Positions 44,732 through 55,053 of a DNA stretch of 58,268 bases are shown here, piece by piece. The translations under genes and the position numbers were made by a program. Source of the DNA: Gammaproteobacteria bacterium (GTDB lineage Bacteria > Pseudomonadota > Gammaproteobacteria > Ga0077536). The number at the start of each line of letters is the position of its first letter. Positions within the stretch are counted from its first letter, which is position 1. A model generated the notes under the pieces. The model worked only from the letters and a program-made list of their open reading frames with translations, was not told the DNA's origin and ran no database searches. Where the stretch lies: assembly GCA_016874535.1 (NCBI GenBank), contig VGUA01000001.1, positions 105,188-163,455 of the forward strand, given 5' to 3'.

Positions 44732-45703
44732 TCAGCGCTGCGCGCTGCGCCGCTTCGCGCTGTAGTCGCGGGCGCGTCGGCTGGGTTTGAGGAGCGCAGG
44801 GACGATGGAGTCGATAGGGGTGGCCGTGATGCCGAGCGCGGCGAGGCCATCTTCACCCTGAACGACGGAATCGCGTTTCAGCGAGCGCCAGTTGTCGCGC
44901 GAGAAAGGCTTGCCCGGCAGATGCTCGCAGACTTCCGCCTGTAACCGCCCGGCCCAGGCAGGCAGGCCAATGACCGGGCAGGCGTGGCCGCTGGTGCGCG
45001 CGGTGTATTCCACGAGGCGACCCAAGGTCCAGACTTCCGGCCCACCCAATTCGAACACACTGCCGCTCGCCAGCTGATCGTTGCCGAGAATGCGCAGAAT
45101 GGCCTCTGTCACATCGCCGACGAATACCGGCTGCATGCGCGCGCCGGCACCTGCCAAGGGCAGGAAGGGCAGCCAAGTCACCAGCGGCAGGAAGCGCCCG
45201 AAGAGGCCATCGCCCGGCCCGAAGATCACGGAGGGTCTAACGATTGCCGTGCGCAGGGTGCGCGTCTCGAGCACGCGCTGCTCGGCCTCGCCCTTGCTGC
45301 GCAGATAGTGGCTGGGGCCTTCGGGATCTGCATTGAGCGCACTCACCTGCACGAAGCGCGACACACCGGCTGCTTCCGCCGCCGCGAGCGCGGAGACCGT
45401 GGCGTCCACATGCGCGCGCCGGAAGCCGCGTCCGCTGTCGCCTTTCTCGTTGAGGATGCCGATGAGATTGACCAGGGCTTCGCAGCCACGCAGCGCCGTG
45501 GCGAGCGCGGCTCGGTCGTGCACCTCCACGGCCTCGCAACGGGCATCGGGCAGCAGCCACAGAGGTTTTGCGTGTTCCAGGCGACGGGTGAGGATGCGGG
45601 TGCGAAATCCGGCGGCTTGCAGGCGACTGGCGAGCGCCTGGCCGACGAAGCCGCTGCCACCGAGCAGCGCAACCGTGCGTAGAGGGGCGGGAGATTTCAA
45701 CAT
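44732..45703 (-). CDS. NDUFA9-like NAD(P)-binding protein
   Basis: ...VALLGGSGFVGQALASRLQAAGF...LVNLIGIL...IVRPSVIFGPGDGLFGRF...VFVGDVTEAILRIL. Confidence 0.87.
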   Translation of the reverse strand: MLKSPAPLRTVALLGGSGFVGQALASRLQAAGFRTRILTRRLEHAKPLWLLPDARCEAVEVHDRAALATALRGCEALVNLIGILNEKGDSGRGFRRAHVDATVSALAAAEAAGVSRFVQVSALNADPEGPSHYLRSKGEAEQRVLETRTLRTAIVRPSVIFGPGDGLFGRFLPLVTWLPFLPLAGAGARMQPVFVGDVTEAILRILGNDQLASGSVFELGGPEVWTLGRLVEYTARTSGHACPVIGLPAWAGRLQAEVCEHLPGKPFSRDNWRSLKRDSVVQGEDGLAALGITATPIDSIVPALLKPSRRARDYSAKRRSAQR

Positions 45704-47631
45704 GTGGTACTGGCAGATCCAAAGCGTGTCATGTCGGCCATTCTGGAGCCGAGCGGGCTCACAGTCACGCCGAGCCGGAATTCATAGACCGCCGCGTAAA
45801 AGAGGGCACGGCGCACGTAGCCCTCGGTTTCGAGGAAGGGCAGGGTGTCCACCCAGACGTCCTCCGGCGTGCAGGCCGCGTTCTTCAACCAGGCTTTCAC
45901 GCGACTGGGCCCTGCGTTGTAGGCCGCGGCTGCCAGCGGAAAATAACCGCCGAACTGCCGCAGCACCTGGCGCAAGTACTCGCTGCCGATGGCGATGTTT
46001 GTGTCCACCTGGGTGATCTCTGCATTGGAACGCAGCCGCAGCCCAATCTGTCGTGCCGTGGCATTGGCCGTAGCCGGCATCACCTGCATCAGGCCCAGGG
46101 CGCCCACCGGTGAGCGGGCATCGGTGACGAAAGCGCTCTCGCCGCGGATGATGGCGTAGATGAGCGCCGGCGGCAGACCCCGCGCCTCGGCGAATTTCGT
46201 GACCAGTGATTTGTGCAGCAAGGGAAAGCGCAAATCGAGATCGTCATAACTCTGCATCTGTCCCAGCATGAGGATGGCCTGCGCGTGCCAGCCCCATTCG
46301 TAGATCAGCGCCGCGCCGACTTCCTGCTCACGACGTGGCCGGCCTTCCAGCTCGAAGGCAATCTCGTTGCGTGCCTCACCCGGCCGGTTCAGCTGGTAGA
46401 ACTCGCGTGCACGCTGCAGGCCTCCGGATTCGCCAATGCCGCGTCGCTCTTCGGCCGTCGGACGTATCGGCTTGTGCGTCATCGCATAGGGCACGCCCGC
46501 GCGATCACTCGCCATGAATCCGTAGTAGTCGCGTTCGGTCGCCAGTTCGCGAAAAGTCGTGAGTGAGGCCTCCTGCTGCCCGGTCTCGCCCAAGGCGCGT
46601 GCATGCCAGTAGCGCCAGCGCAAGGCATTGGTGGTGGCGCCGCGCGGCGGTCCCGCCGTCCACACCACCAGATCCTGCCAAGCGCGTGCCCTCAGGCCTT
46701 CGCGCAGGCGGAAGCGCTCCACGGCATCGTCCACGCCGGCATCGTTCACGTCCCGCAGGTAATCGAGGCGCTGTGGATGAGTCGCGGCCACCGCTGCCAC
46801 CGCCAGTTCGCGCTGAACCACGCCGGCCTGGGCGGGGGTGAAGGGATATTTGTCCCGCACCTGGCGCCACGCGAGGGTCGCACTCGCCAGCCCCTGGTGG
46901 GCGTAGCGTCCGAGACCATGCGCGATGACATCGCGCAGCTGCAGGCTGTCCGGCTTGCCGGCAGTGAGTTTGAGGGTCTGGGAGGGCGTGCCGTGCACCT
47001 TGTGCAGCAGGTCGGCGAGCACGCGATCCGATGGGGCCGCGTAGTTCTTGGCAATAACCACGGCAAGACTGGTGTTGCCGCCCTTGGCCGCGAGCATCAC
47101 CCGCTGCCAGACCAGCGCATCCGTGAGTGCGCCGCGAGTGCGCAGGATTTCAAAGACGGCATTGCAGCCCGGGGCCTGTGATTTGCCCGTCAGCCACAAT
47201 TCAAGGCCTGCCTTGACGGCTCGCGGCTTGTTGCCGCCATCGAGATCCCGGCGCAGGGCGTGGCAGCGCAACTCGGGATCGCTTTGCGGTGTGTAGTCCT
47301 CGTTGAAGAGATCGAATCGGCCCTGGCGCGCAGCTTCGCGCAACCAGTCGGTGCGCAGGCGCTCGGCCGGCAGGCTGCCCGCATGGGCCGCCAGAAACGC
47401 CCGCACCTCCTGCGCCGGCAGGGCGCGCAGCTTGCGTTTCAGGGGGTGATAGCTGAGCCAAGGCGTAAGCGGATAGCCGCGCAGCGCGGTCAGCGTCTCG
47501 GCACGCGGCGTGGCGCCCTTGAGGACTTCCCGATACTTCGCTTCAAATAGGGCTCGCTGCCTGGCCAGATCATCGGCCATGGCCGCGAGAGTGAAACCGC
47601 AGAGTGCGGCAAGTAACAGGAATCGCTTCAT
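45697..47631 (-). CDS. Soluble lytic murein transglycosylase
   Basis: ...ALIYAIIRGESAFVTDARSPVGALGLMQVMPATANATARQIGL...LAAAAYNAGPSRVKAWL; N-terminal signal peptide. Confidence 0.93.
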   Translation of the reverse strand: MKRFLLLAALCGFTLAAMADDLARQRALFEAKYREVLKGATPRAETLTALRGYPLTPWLSYHPLKRKLRALPAQEVRAFLAAHAGSLPAERLRTDWLREAARQGRFDLFNEDYTPQSDPELRCHALRRDLDGGNKPRAVKAGLELWLTGKSQAPGCNAVFEILRTRGALTDALVWQRVMLAAKGGNTSLAVVIAKNYAAPSDRVLADLLHKVHGTPSQTLKLTAGKPDSLQLRDVIAHGLGRYAHQGLASATLAWRQVRDKYPFTPAQAGVVQRELAVAAVAATHPQRLDYLRDVNDAGVDDAVERFRLREGLRARAWQDLVVWTAGPPRGATTNALRWRYWHARALGETGQQEASLTTFRELATERDYYGFMASDRAGVPYAMTHKPIRPTAEERRGIGESGGLQRAREFYQLNRPGEARNEIAFELEGRPRREQEVGAALIYEWGWHAQAILMLGQMQSYDDLDLRFPLLHKSLVTKFAEARGLPPALIYAIIRGESAFVTDARSPVGALGLMQVMPATANATARQIGLRLRSNAEITQVDTNIAIGSEYLRQVLRQFGGYFPLAAAAYNAGPSRVKAWLKNAACTPEDVWVDTLPFLETEGYVRRALFYAAVYEFRLGVTVSPLGSRMADMTRFGSASTTC

Positions 47632-47731
47632 CGGCACCACGCAGCCAGGATGTCGCAATTTTCACTGCAGCCCGCGATGCTTGCAAATACGAAGCCTGCA
47701 GGCCGCAGGGGTATTCGAGGAGAGACCCACA

Positions 47732-48316
47732 ATGTCCGGTGCGTTTGCGGGTGAGCAGTCACCTTCGCCTGTCGTGCTTGCGGCCCTCATCAAGGGGCGG
47801 CGCACGATTCATGATTTCACGTCCGATGCAGTGCCCGAGGCGGCGGTGCTGGAAGCTCTGGAGCTTGCCTGCTGGGTGCCCAACCACCATCGCACCGAAC
47901 CCTGGCGGTTCTATCTTCTGGGCGAGACAGCACGTGCGCAGGTGATCGAACTCAATACCGCGATCGTGCGCGCCAGCAAGGGGGATTCGGCGGCAGAGGC
48001 GAAGCGCAAGCGCTGGAACACCATGCCGGGCTGGCTCGTGCTGACCTGTCAGGTCAATCAGGATTCGGCGCGCGAACGCGAGGACTACGCGGCGTGTTGC
48101 TGTGCGGCCCAGAATCTCGCGTTGGCGCTGTGGGCGCGCGGCATCGGCCTCAAATGGGGCACGGGCAAGGTGATCCGGTCGCCCGCATTTTTGGAGATTC
48201 TGGGCGCCGATGCGGCCGAGGAATTTGCCGTGGGTCTTTTCTGGTACGGCTATCCGGCCGAAGTGCCTGAACAGGTGCGTCGGCCGGTGCGTGAGCTCAC
48301 GCGCATCCTTGCGTGA
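47732..48316 (+). CDS. Nitroreductase family protein
   Basis: ...LIKGRRTIHDFTSDAVPEAAVLEALELACWVPNHHRTEPWRFYLLGE. Confidence 0.9.
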   Translation: MSGAFAGEQSPSPVVLAALIKGRRTIHDFTSDAVPEAAVLEALELACWVPNHHRTEPWRFYLLGETARAQVIELNTAIVRASKGDSAAEAKRKRWNTMPGWLVLTCQVNQDSAREREDYAACCCAAQNLALALWARGIGLKWGTGKVIRSPAFLEILGADAAEEFAVGLFWYGYPAEVPEQVRRPVRELTRILA

Positions 48317-48335
48317 ATCGCTTCGGCGCGCGGGA

Positions 48336-49460
48336 TCAGCCCACAGCGCCGAGACGGCGCGCCCGCATCACGCGTTGTGAAGCTTCCTCGGTGTCCGGCG
48401 TGTTGCCCGCGACTTCGGGCCAGCCTTGCAGGTTTCTTTCGATCAAGCCGCACAAGGCCTCCACATGCGCCGGTGCCGCGTTCAGCGCCGGGATGTAGCG
48501 CAGATCGGTGCCACCCGCCTCGATGAAGGCCTCACGGTTCTGAATCGCGATTTCTTCCAGCGTCTCCAGACAATCCACCGAAAAGCCCGGGCACACCACA
48601 TCCACGGTGCGCACACCCTGGCGTGCGGTTTCCTGAAGGGTGAGGTCGGCATAGGGCTCGAGCCAGCGCTCGCGCCCGAAGCGCGACTGGAACACGACCT
48701 GCCATTCGTTCGCGGCAAGTCCGAGTTTTTCCGCGACCAGTCTGGCGGTGGCCTGGCAGTGGCAGAAATAGGGATCGCCCTGCATGAAGTAGCGATAGGG
48801 CAGGCCATGGAAGGAAAAGAAGAGCCGGTCCGGACGGCCGGCCTTTGACCAGTGCGCGGTTATCGAATCCGCCAGCGCCGTGATATAGGCCGGTTCGTTG
48901 TGATAGCTGCTGATGAAGCGCAGATCAGGCACCCAGCGCCAGCCTTGCAGCACTGCGGCCACTGCATCGAAAACCGAGCCGGTGGCAGGGCCCGAATACT
49001 GCGGATAAAGCGGCAGCACGAGCACGCGACGTGCCCCGGCAGCGCGCAGCGCCTCCAGGCCTTGCGCGACCGAGGGTTCGCCGTAGCGCATGGCCAGCGC
49101 CACCGCCACGTGATCACCAAACTGCTGCTGCAGGCGCTCGCGTACGGCCGTTTCCTGTGCGCGCGACAGCACCAGCAGGGGCGATCCTTTCTCGGTCCAG
49201 ATCTTGGCGTAGGCATGGGCGGAGCGTCGCGGCCGGATGTTCAGGATGATTCCGTGCAGAATGGAAAGCCACAACCAGCGCGGCAGCTCGATGAGCCTCG
49301 GGTCTGACAGGAACTCCGCCAGGTAACGCCGCAGGGCCTTGGGTGTGGGCGCGGCGGGCGTTCCCAGATTGCACAGGAGCACGCCCACCCGGCTGCCTGC
49401 GGCATGGGAGAACTCTGCCGCATCGGTACCGACGTAGCTGGAACTGGGGGGCTGCTGCAC
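48336..49460 (-). CDS. hemH: Ferrochelatase
   Basis: ...VGVLLCNLGTPAAPTPKALRRYLAEFLSDPR...RVLVLPLYPQYSGPATGS...LFFSFHGLPYRYF...VVCPGFSVDCLETLEEI. Confidence 0.95.
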   Translation of the reverse strand: MQQPPSSSYVGTDAAEFSHAAGSRVGVLLCNLGTPAAPTPKALRRYLAEFLSDPRLIELPRWLWLSILHGIILNIRPRRSAHAYAKIWTEKGSPLLVLSRAQETAVRERLQQQFGDHVAVALAMRYGEPSVAQGLEALRAAGARRVLVLPLYPQYSGPATGSVFDAVAAVLQGWRWVPDLRFISSYHNEPAYITALADSITAHWSKAGRPDRLFFSFHGLPYRYFMQGDPYFCHCQATARLVAEKLGLAANEWQVVFQSRFGRERWLEPYADLTLQETARQGVRTVDVVCPGFSVDCLETLEEIAIQNREAFIEAGGTDLRYIPALNAAPAHVEALCGLIERNLQGWPEVAGNTPDTEEASQRVMRARRLGAVG

Positions 49461-49664
49461 GGGAAAATCAGCGGGATTTCAATGATTCGATGTTAACAGG
49501 ATTCATCGCCATGCTGGTCAATTCCACTGCCTGCAGGCGCCGCCTCACCGCGTTCGTCACTCCGCGCTGGATGGCAGCGCATGACGAGCGGCCGGAGTGG
49601 ACGCTCGTGCCGTCGGAAGGCAGAGTACGCCGCCTCCTCCATTCCTGAATAAGGCGGCACCGCC

Positions 49665-50471
49665 ATGGATCCCTCCCGCTATCTGCTCAAACCCGGCTCC
49701 CGGCTCGTGCTGGAAAAACTGCCCACGCGTGATCATTTCGGCATGCCGCAGAAAGCGGAGCGTGTGGCGGCAACCGAGGCGCTCTCGCAGGAAATCGGCC
49801 ACTTGCAACAGCTGCTTTACGCCACCCAGCACCATCGCCTGCTGGTGGTGCTGCAGGGCATGGATACCTCGGGCAAGGATGGCACCATCCGCAGCGTGTT
49901 CGCCGGGGTGGCGCCACTCGGGGTGCGGGCGGTGAACTTCCGCGCGCCCTCGGAAGAGGAACGCGCTCGCGACTATCTCTGGCGTATTCACCAGCACGTG
50001 CCCCGCACCGGTGAAATCGTGCTCTTCAACCGCAGCCCTTACGAGGACGTGCTGGTGGTGCGCGTGCAGGGGCTCGTGAGTGCGAAGGAATGCGTGCAGC
50101 GTTACCACCACATCCGCGAGTTCGAACGCATGCTGGTCGAAACCGGCACCACGCTGGTGAAGATCTTTCTGCACATCTCCAAGGACGAGCAGCGCGAGCG
50201 CCTGCAGGCCCGTATCGACAATCCGGCCAAGCACTGGAAGCTGATGCCTTCTGATCTGGAGGCGCGGCGGCAGTGGGCGGACTACATGGAGGCCTACGAG
50301 GATGCCTTGCGTGAAACCTCCACCCCGCAGGCCCCATGGCATGTGATACCGGCAGACAGCAAAACCACCCGCAACCTGATTGTCGCGACCTTGTTGCGGG
50401 ATTGCCTGGCCGGCCTCTCGATGAACGCGCCTCAACCGACGACCGATTTGAGTGGTCTCATCATCGCCTGA
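49665..50471 (+). CDS. Polyphosphate kinase 2 family protein
   Basis: ...LLVVLQGMDTSGKDGTIRSVFAGVAPLGVRAVNFRAPSEEERARDYLWRIHQHVP...VLFNRSPYEDVLVVRV. Confidence 0.93.
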   Translation: MDPSRYLLKPGSRLVLEKLPTRDHFGMPQKAERVAATEALSQEIGHLQQLLYATQHHRLLVVLQGMDTSGKDGTIRSVFAGVAPLGVRAVNFRAPSEEERARDYLWRIHQHVPRTGEIVLFNRSPYEDVLVVRVQGLVSAKECVQRYHHIREFERMLVETGTTLVKIFLHISKDEQRERLQARIDNPAKHWKLMPSDLEARRQWADYMEAYEDALRETSTPQAPWHVIPADSKTTRNLIVATLLRDCLAGLSMNAPQPTTDLSGLIIA

Positions 50472-50674
50472 GGCGTTGGGCACCCGGTTCCTTGCCGCCA
50501 GCGCCCGTGGCGCGACGCTCCTGTGCCGAGCCCGGTAACTTGCCTCCCGGGACCTCCCATCCTCCGACGGATCCGGAAGGGCAGAGCATGTAGAATCGGG
50601 CGCTCCCGTGCGCTCGAAAAACGAGAATGCCCTGGGCACTGCACGCGGGGAGTGCCCAAAGCCCGGAAAACGCC

Positions 50675-51874
50675 ATGATCAGTGCTCCCAGCCTGCCGCG
50701 TATCGGCAGTGTCGTCCTGCTCGCATCCCTTCTCGTTGCGTGTGACCGCGCCCCTGAACCCCCGGCCGGAGGCCCCGCCGGCGCGCCTCCTGTGAGCGTG
50801 GCCGCGGCGGTCACGCGGGAGGTCACCCTTGCGGACGAATATCCCGGCCGCTTCGAGGCGGTGGACGAGGTGGCCATCCGGGCCCGGTTGAACGGCTATC
50901 TCGAATCCGTGCACTTCAAGCCGGGTACCGAGGTTGCCAAGGGAACCCTGCTGTTCCAGATCGACCCGCGACCCTTCAAGGCCCAGCTGGCCGAGGCGCG
51001 CGCGGCGCTCGCCAACACCGAAGCTCAACTTGCCCTGGCCCGCACTGAGAAGAATCGGCAGGCCAAGATGCTCGCCACACGTGCGACCAGTCAGCGTGCG
51101 TTCGACACGGCAGTGGCGCAGGTGCAAACCCTGGAAGCTGCGCGCCAGGCCAATCTCGCCACCATTGAGCGCGCCCGTCTCAATCTTGAATACACGCGCA
51201 TCACTGCGCCCATCGCGGGGCGGGTGGGCAAGGACGAGGTGACTCTCGGCAATCTCGTGCAGGGTGAGGGCCCCGACTCTCCCGTCTTGACCACGCTGGT
51301 CTCGTTGGACCCCATCCGGGTCTCCTTTGAAGCCGATGAGCAGGCCTATCTGCGCTACATCGCAGGCGCCCGCGACGAGGGCCTGGCCGTGGAAGTGGGA
51401 CTCGCCGGTGAAGAGGGTTTCCCGCATCAGGGCACGCTCGAATTCGTGGACAACCAGGTGGCGCTCACCACCGGCACGGTGCGCATGCGGGCGGTGCTGC
51501 CAAATGCGGATCGGCGCTTCACGCCCGGACTTTTCGCCCGCGTGAGGTTGCGCGCAACCACCGGCGCCGAACGCGTGGTGCTGGTGGCGGAACGTGCCAT
51601 CGGCACCGACCAGACCAAGCGTTTCGTGTTGGTGCTGGGCCCGGACAATGTTGCGAACTATCGCGAAGTGACCCTCGGTCGCCAGATGGGCAGCCTGCGG
51701 GTGCTCACCAGCGGACTGAAAGAAGGCGAGCTGGTGGTGGTGAATGGCCTGCAGCGCTTGCGTCCCGGCACGCCCGTGACACCGGAACAGGTGCCGATGG
51801 AGGAATCGACTGCTGATTCGCCGTCAGGGCCGGCAGGGGACGCCAGCGCCAGCAGCACTTCCGCGGGCGGCTGA
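50675..51874 (+). CDS. RND efflux periplasmic adaptor (lipoprotein)
   Basis: ...YPGRFEAVDEVAIRARLNGYLESVHFKPGTEVAKGTLLFQIDPRPFKAQL...ITAPIAGRVGKDEVTLGNLV. Confidence 0.93.
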   Translation: MISAPSLPRIGSVVLLASLLVACDRAPEPPAGGPAGAPPVSVAAAVTREVTLADEYPGRFEAVDEVAIRARLNGYLESVHFKPGTEVAKGTLLFQIDPRPFKAQLAEARAALANTEAQLALARTEKNRQAKMLATRATSQRAFDTAVAQVQTLEAARQANLATIERARLNLEYTRITAPIAGRVGKDEVTLGNLVQGEGPDSPVLTTLVSLDPIRVSFEADEQAYLRYIAGARDEGLAVEVGLAGEEGFPHQGTLEFVDNQVALTTGTVRMRAVLPNADRRFTPGLFARVRLRATTGAERVVLVAERAIGTDQTKRFVLVLGPDNVANYREVTLGRQMGSLRVLTSGLKEGELVVVNGLQRLRPGTPVTPEQVPMEESTADSPSGPAGDASASSTSAGG

Positions 51875-51879
51875 GCAGC

Positions 51880-54800
51880 ATGAACATCTCGCGCACGTTC
51901 ATCGAACGGCCAATTCTTGCGGGCGTGATGTCCGCGGCGATCTTTCTGGCCGGTCTCATCGCAATCTATGTTCTGCCGGTTTCCGAATACCCGGACGTCG
52001 TACCGCCTTCCGTGGTGGTGACCGCTACCTATCCCGGCGCCAATCCGGAAGTGATTGCCGAGACCGTTGCTGCACCGTTGGAGGAGCAGATCAACGGTGT
52101 GGAGAACATGCTCTACATGTCTTCCATGGCGACCACCGACGGCATCCTGCAGCTCACGGTCACGTTCAAGATTGGGGTGGATCCAGATTTGGCCGAATCC
52201 CAGGTCCAGAACCGGGTGCAGCGCGCGCTCCCGCGCCTGCCGATGGAAGTGCGGCAGTACGGCGTCATCACCAAGAAGCAGTCGCCCAACCTGACCATGG
52301 TGGTGCATCTCATCTCCAGCGACAGTCGCTACGACGAGCTGTATCTGCGCAACTACGCGATGATCAACCTGCGCGATGATCTGCGTCGCCTGGAGGGCAT
52401 GGGCGATGTGGTCATCTTTGGTGGCGGTGATTACGCCATGCGCGTGTGGCTGGATCCGCAAAAGCTTGCCGCCCGTGAACTCACGGCGGGCGACGTGGTG
52501 GCGGCCATCCAGGAGCAGAACCAGCAGGTGGCGGCCGGTGTGATCGGCGCGCAACCCGCGGCCACCAATATCGAATTCCAGCTCTCCGTGAACACGCAGG
52601 GCCGACTCACCACGGAGGAAGAGTTCGGCGAGATCATCGTTGGCACCGCGCCCGATGGCGGCATCCTGCGGCTCCGGGACGTGGCGCGCATCGAACTCGG
52701 CGCGGGTGATTACTCCCTGCGCAGCTATCTCAACAGCAAGCCCGCCGTTGCACTGGGGCTCTTCGAAGCGCCGGGTGCGAATGCCGTCGCGCTGTCGCGC
52801 AACGTGCGCGACCTGATGACCAAGGCCGCCAAGGACTTTCCGCAGGGCGTGGAGTTCCAGGTCATCTACGACCCGCCGCGCTTCGTGCGCAAATCCATCG
52901 AGGCCGTGGTGAAAACCCTGCTGGAGGCTGTGGCGCTGGTGGTTGTGGTGGTCATCGTGTTCCTGAAGACCTGGCGCGCCTCCATCATTCCGCTCATCGC
53001 GGTGCCGGTGTCGATTGTCGGCACATTTGCAGTGATGCTGCTGGCCGGATTTTCCATCAATACGCTGACCCTGTTCGGGCTGGTCTTGTCCATCGGCATC
53101 GTGGTGGACGATGCCATCGTGGTGGTGGAGAACGTCGAGCGCAACATCGAACTCGGCCTGAACCCGGTGGCCGCCACGCGGCGCGCGATGGAGGAAGTTT
53201 CCGGCCCCATCATCGCCATCCTGCTCACCCTGTGCGCGGTGTTCATTCCCATCGCCTTCATCAGCGGCCTGCAGGGACAGTTCTATCGCCAGTTCGCGCT
53301 GACGATTGCGATCTCCGCCGCCATTTCGGCCTTCAGTTCGCTGACCCTGTCGCCAGCACTCGCAGCGGTGCTGCTGCGTTCCCATCACGCGCCCAAGGAT
53401 GCCTTCACGCGCTTCATGGACGCGCTGTTTGGCTGGTTCTTCCGCGGCTTCGATGCGGTATTCCGCGGCGCTGCCCGCCGTTATGTGAGCGCGGTGCGCG
53501 GCATCCTGCGCGGCAAGCTCGTGGTGCTGGCCCTGTATGTCTGCCTGCTGGGCCTGACCTGGGTGTTGTTCCACAAGGTGCCGACGGGCTTTATTCCCAA
53601 TCTGGACAAGCAATACCTGGTGGGCTTCATCCAGCTGCCCGATGGCGCGTCGCTGGAACGCACCGACCGCATCGTGCACAAGGTGACGGACATTGCGCGC
53701 GAGACTCCCGGCGTGGTGGACGTGGTGGCCTTCACCGGGCTTTCGATCAACGGCTTCACCAATTCACCGAATGCGGCGGTGTTCTTCTTTGGCCTCGAGG
53801 ATTTCGAGAAAAGGGAGAGCCCCGAGCTCAAGGGTGGTGCGCTCGCGATGGCGCTCAACCAGCGGCTGGCGGTCATCCAGGATGCCTTCGTTGCGGTGTT
53901 CCCTTCGCCCGCGGTGGATGGTCTTGGTTCCATCGGCGGATTCAAGATGCAGCTGGAAGATCGGGCGGGCCTCGGCAGCAAGGAACTCTATGCCACCTTG
54001 CAGTCCGTGTTGATGCAGGCCTGGCAAAGTCCCGAGATGGCGGGCGTCTTTTCCAGCTACCAGATCAACGTGCCGCAACTTTTTGCCGACGTGGATCGCG
54101 CCAAGGCCAAGCAGATGGGGGTGAGCCTCAACGACGTCTTCGCCACCCTGCAGGTGAATCTCGGCTCCTACTACGTGAACGACTTCAACCGCTTCGGCAA
54201 GACCTACCGCGTAATCGTGCAGGCCGATGCGCCCTTCCGCGAAAGCGCGGAAGACATTCCCGTCCTGAAGACCCGCAACCGCATGGGCGAGATGGTGCCA
54301 CTGGGCGCGCTGGTGAATGTGCAGCAGAGCTTCGGGCCCGATCGCGCGATGCGCTACAACGCCTTTCCGGCGGCGGACATCAACGGCGCCACTGCCCCGG
54401 GGTTCAGCTCCGGCCAGGCCCAGGCCAAGCTGGAGGAACTGGTGCGTGCCAATGCGCCGCGCGGCGTCACCTTCGAGTGGACTGATCTCGTCTATCAGGA
54501 GATTCTCGCCGGCAATACGGCGGTCATCGTGTTTCCCTTGTGTGCGATGCTCGTCTTCCTGGTGCTGGCCGCCCAGTACGAAAGCCTCAAGCTGCCGCTT
54601 GCCATCATCCTCATCGTGCCGCTGTGTCTGCTGTTCGCGGTGACGGGGGTGTATCTCACGGGCGGCGATCGCAACATCTTCACGCAGATTGCGCTCTTCG
54701 TGCTGATGGGGCTGGCCTGCAAGAACGCCATCCTGCTGGTGGAATTCGCGCGGGAATTCGAGATGCGCGAGCCGCTCGCAGGCCCGGTGGTCGCTGCCCT

Positions 54801-55053
54801 GCAGGCCTGCCGCATGCGTCTGCGGCCCATCCTCATGACGTCCATTGCCTTCATCATGGGCGTGGTGCCGCTGGTCACCTCCAGTGGTGCCGGCGCCGAG
54901 ATGCGACACACCATGGGCATTGCCGTGCTGTCCGGCATGATTGGCGTGACGTTCTTCGGCCTTTTCCTGACGCCCGTGTTCTACGTGCTGCTCCATCGCA
55001 AACCGCGGCGCGAGAAGCAGGTGAAGGCAAGCGCCGGGGAGGGCATGACATGA
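51880..55053 (+). CDS. RND efflux inner-membrane transporter (AcrB/HAE1-like)
   Basis: MNISRTFIERPILAGVMSAAIFLAGLIAIYVLPVSEYPDVVPPSVVVTATYPGANPEVIAETVAAPLEEQINGVENMLYM...GIVVDDAIVVVENVERN. Confidence 0.96.
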   Translation: MNISRTFIERPILAGVMSAAIFLAGLIAIYVLPVSEYPDVVPPSVVVTATYPGANPEVIAETVAAPLEEQINGVENMLYMSSMATTDGILQLTVTFKIGVDPDLAESQVQNRVQRALPRLPMEVRQYGVITKKQSPNLTMVVHLISSDSRYDELYLRNYAMINLRDDLRRLEGMGDVVIFGGGDYAMRVWLDPQKLAARELTAGDVVAAIQEQNQQVAAGVIGAQPAATNIEFQLSVNTQGRLTTEEEFGEIIVGTAPDGGILRLRDVARIELGAGDYSLRSYLNSKPAVALGLFEAPGANAVALSRNVRDLMTKAAKDFPQGVEFQVIYDPPRFVRKSIEAVVKTLLEAVALVVVVVIVFLKTWRASIIPLIAVPVSIVGTFAVMLLAGFSINTLTLFGLVLSIGIVVDDAIVVVENVERNIELGLNPVAATRRAMEEVSGPIIAILLTLCAVFIPIAFISGLQGQFYRQFALTIAISAAISAFSSLTLSPALAAVLLRSHHAPKDAFTRFMDALFGWFFRGFDAVFRGAARRYVSAVRGILRGKLVVLALYVCLLGLTWVLFHKVPTGFIPNLDKQYLVGFIQLPDGASLERTDRIVHKVTDIARETPGVVDVVAFTGLSINGFTNSPNAAVFFFGLEDFEKRESPELKGGALAMALNQRLAVIQDAFVAVFPSPAVDGLGSIGGFKMQLEDRAGLGSKELYATLQSVLMQAWQSPEMAGVFSSYQINVPQLFADVDRAKAKQMGVSLNDVFATLQVNLGSYYVNDFNRFGKTYRVIVQADAPFRESAEDIPVLKTRNRMGEMVPLGALVNVQQSFGPDRAMRYNAFPAADINGATAPGFSSGQAQAKLEELVRANAPRGVTFEWTDLVYQEILAGNTAVIVFPLCAMLVFLVLAAQYESLKLPLAIILIVPLCLLFAVTGVYLTGGDRNIFTQIALFVLMGLACKNAILLVEFAREFEMREPLAGPVVAALQACRMRLRPILMTSIAFIMGVVPLVTSSGAGAEMRHTMGIAVLSGMIGVTFFGLFLTPVFYVLLHRKPRREKQVKASAGEGMT

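Noticed and set aside
51658-53679. 673-aa minus-strand ORF, and 53764-55146 minus
   Set aside because: Both are antisense to the RND transporter and adaptor genes; His/Gln/Asp-rich shadow translations.
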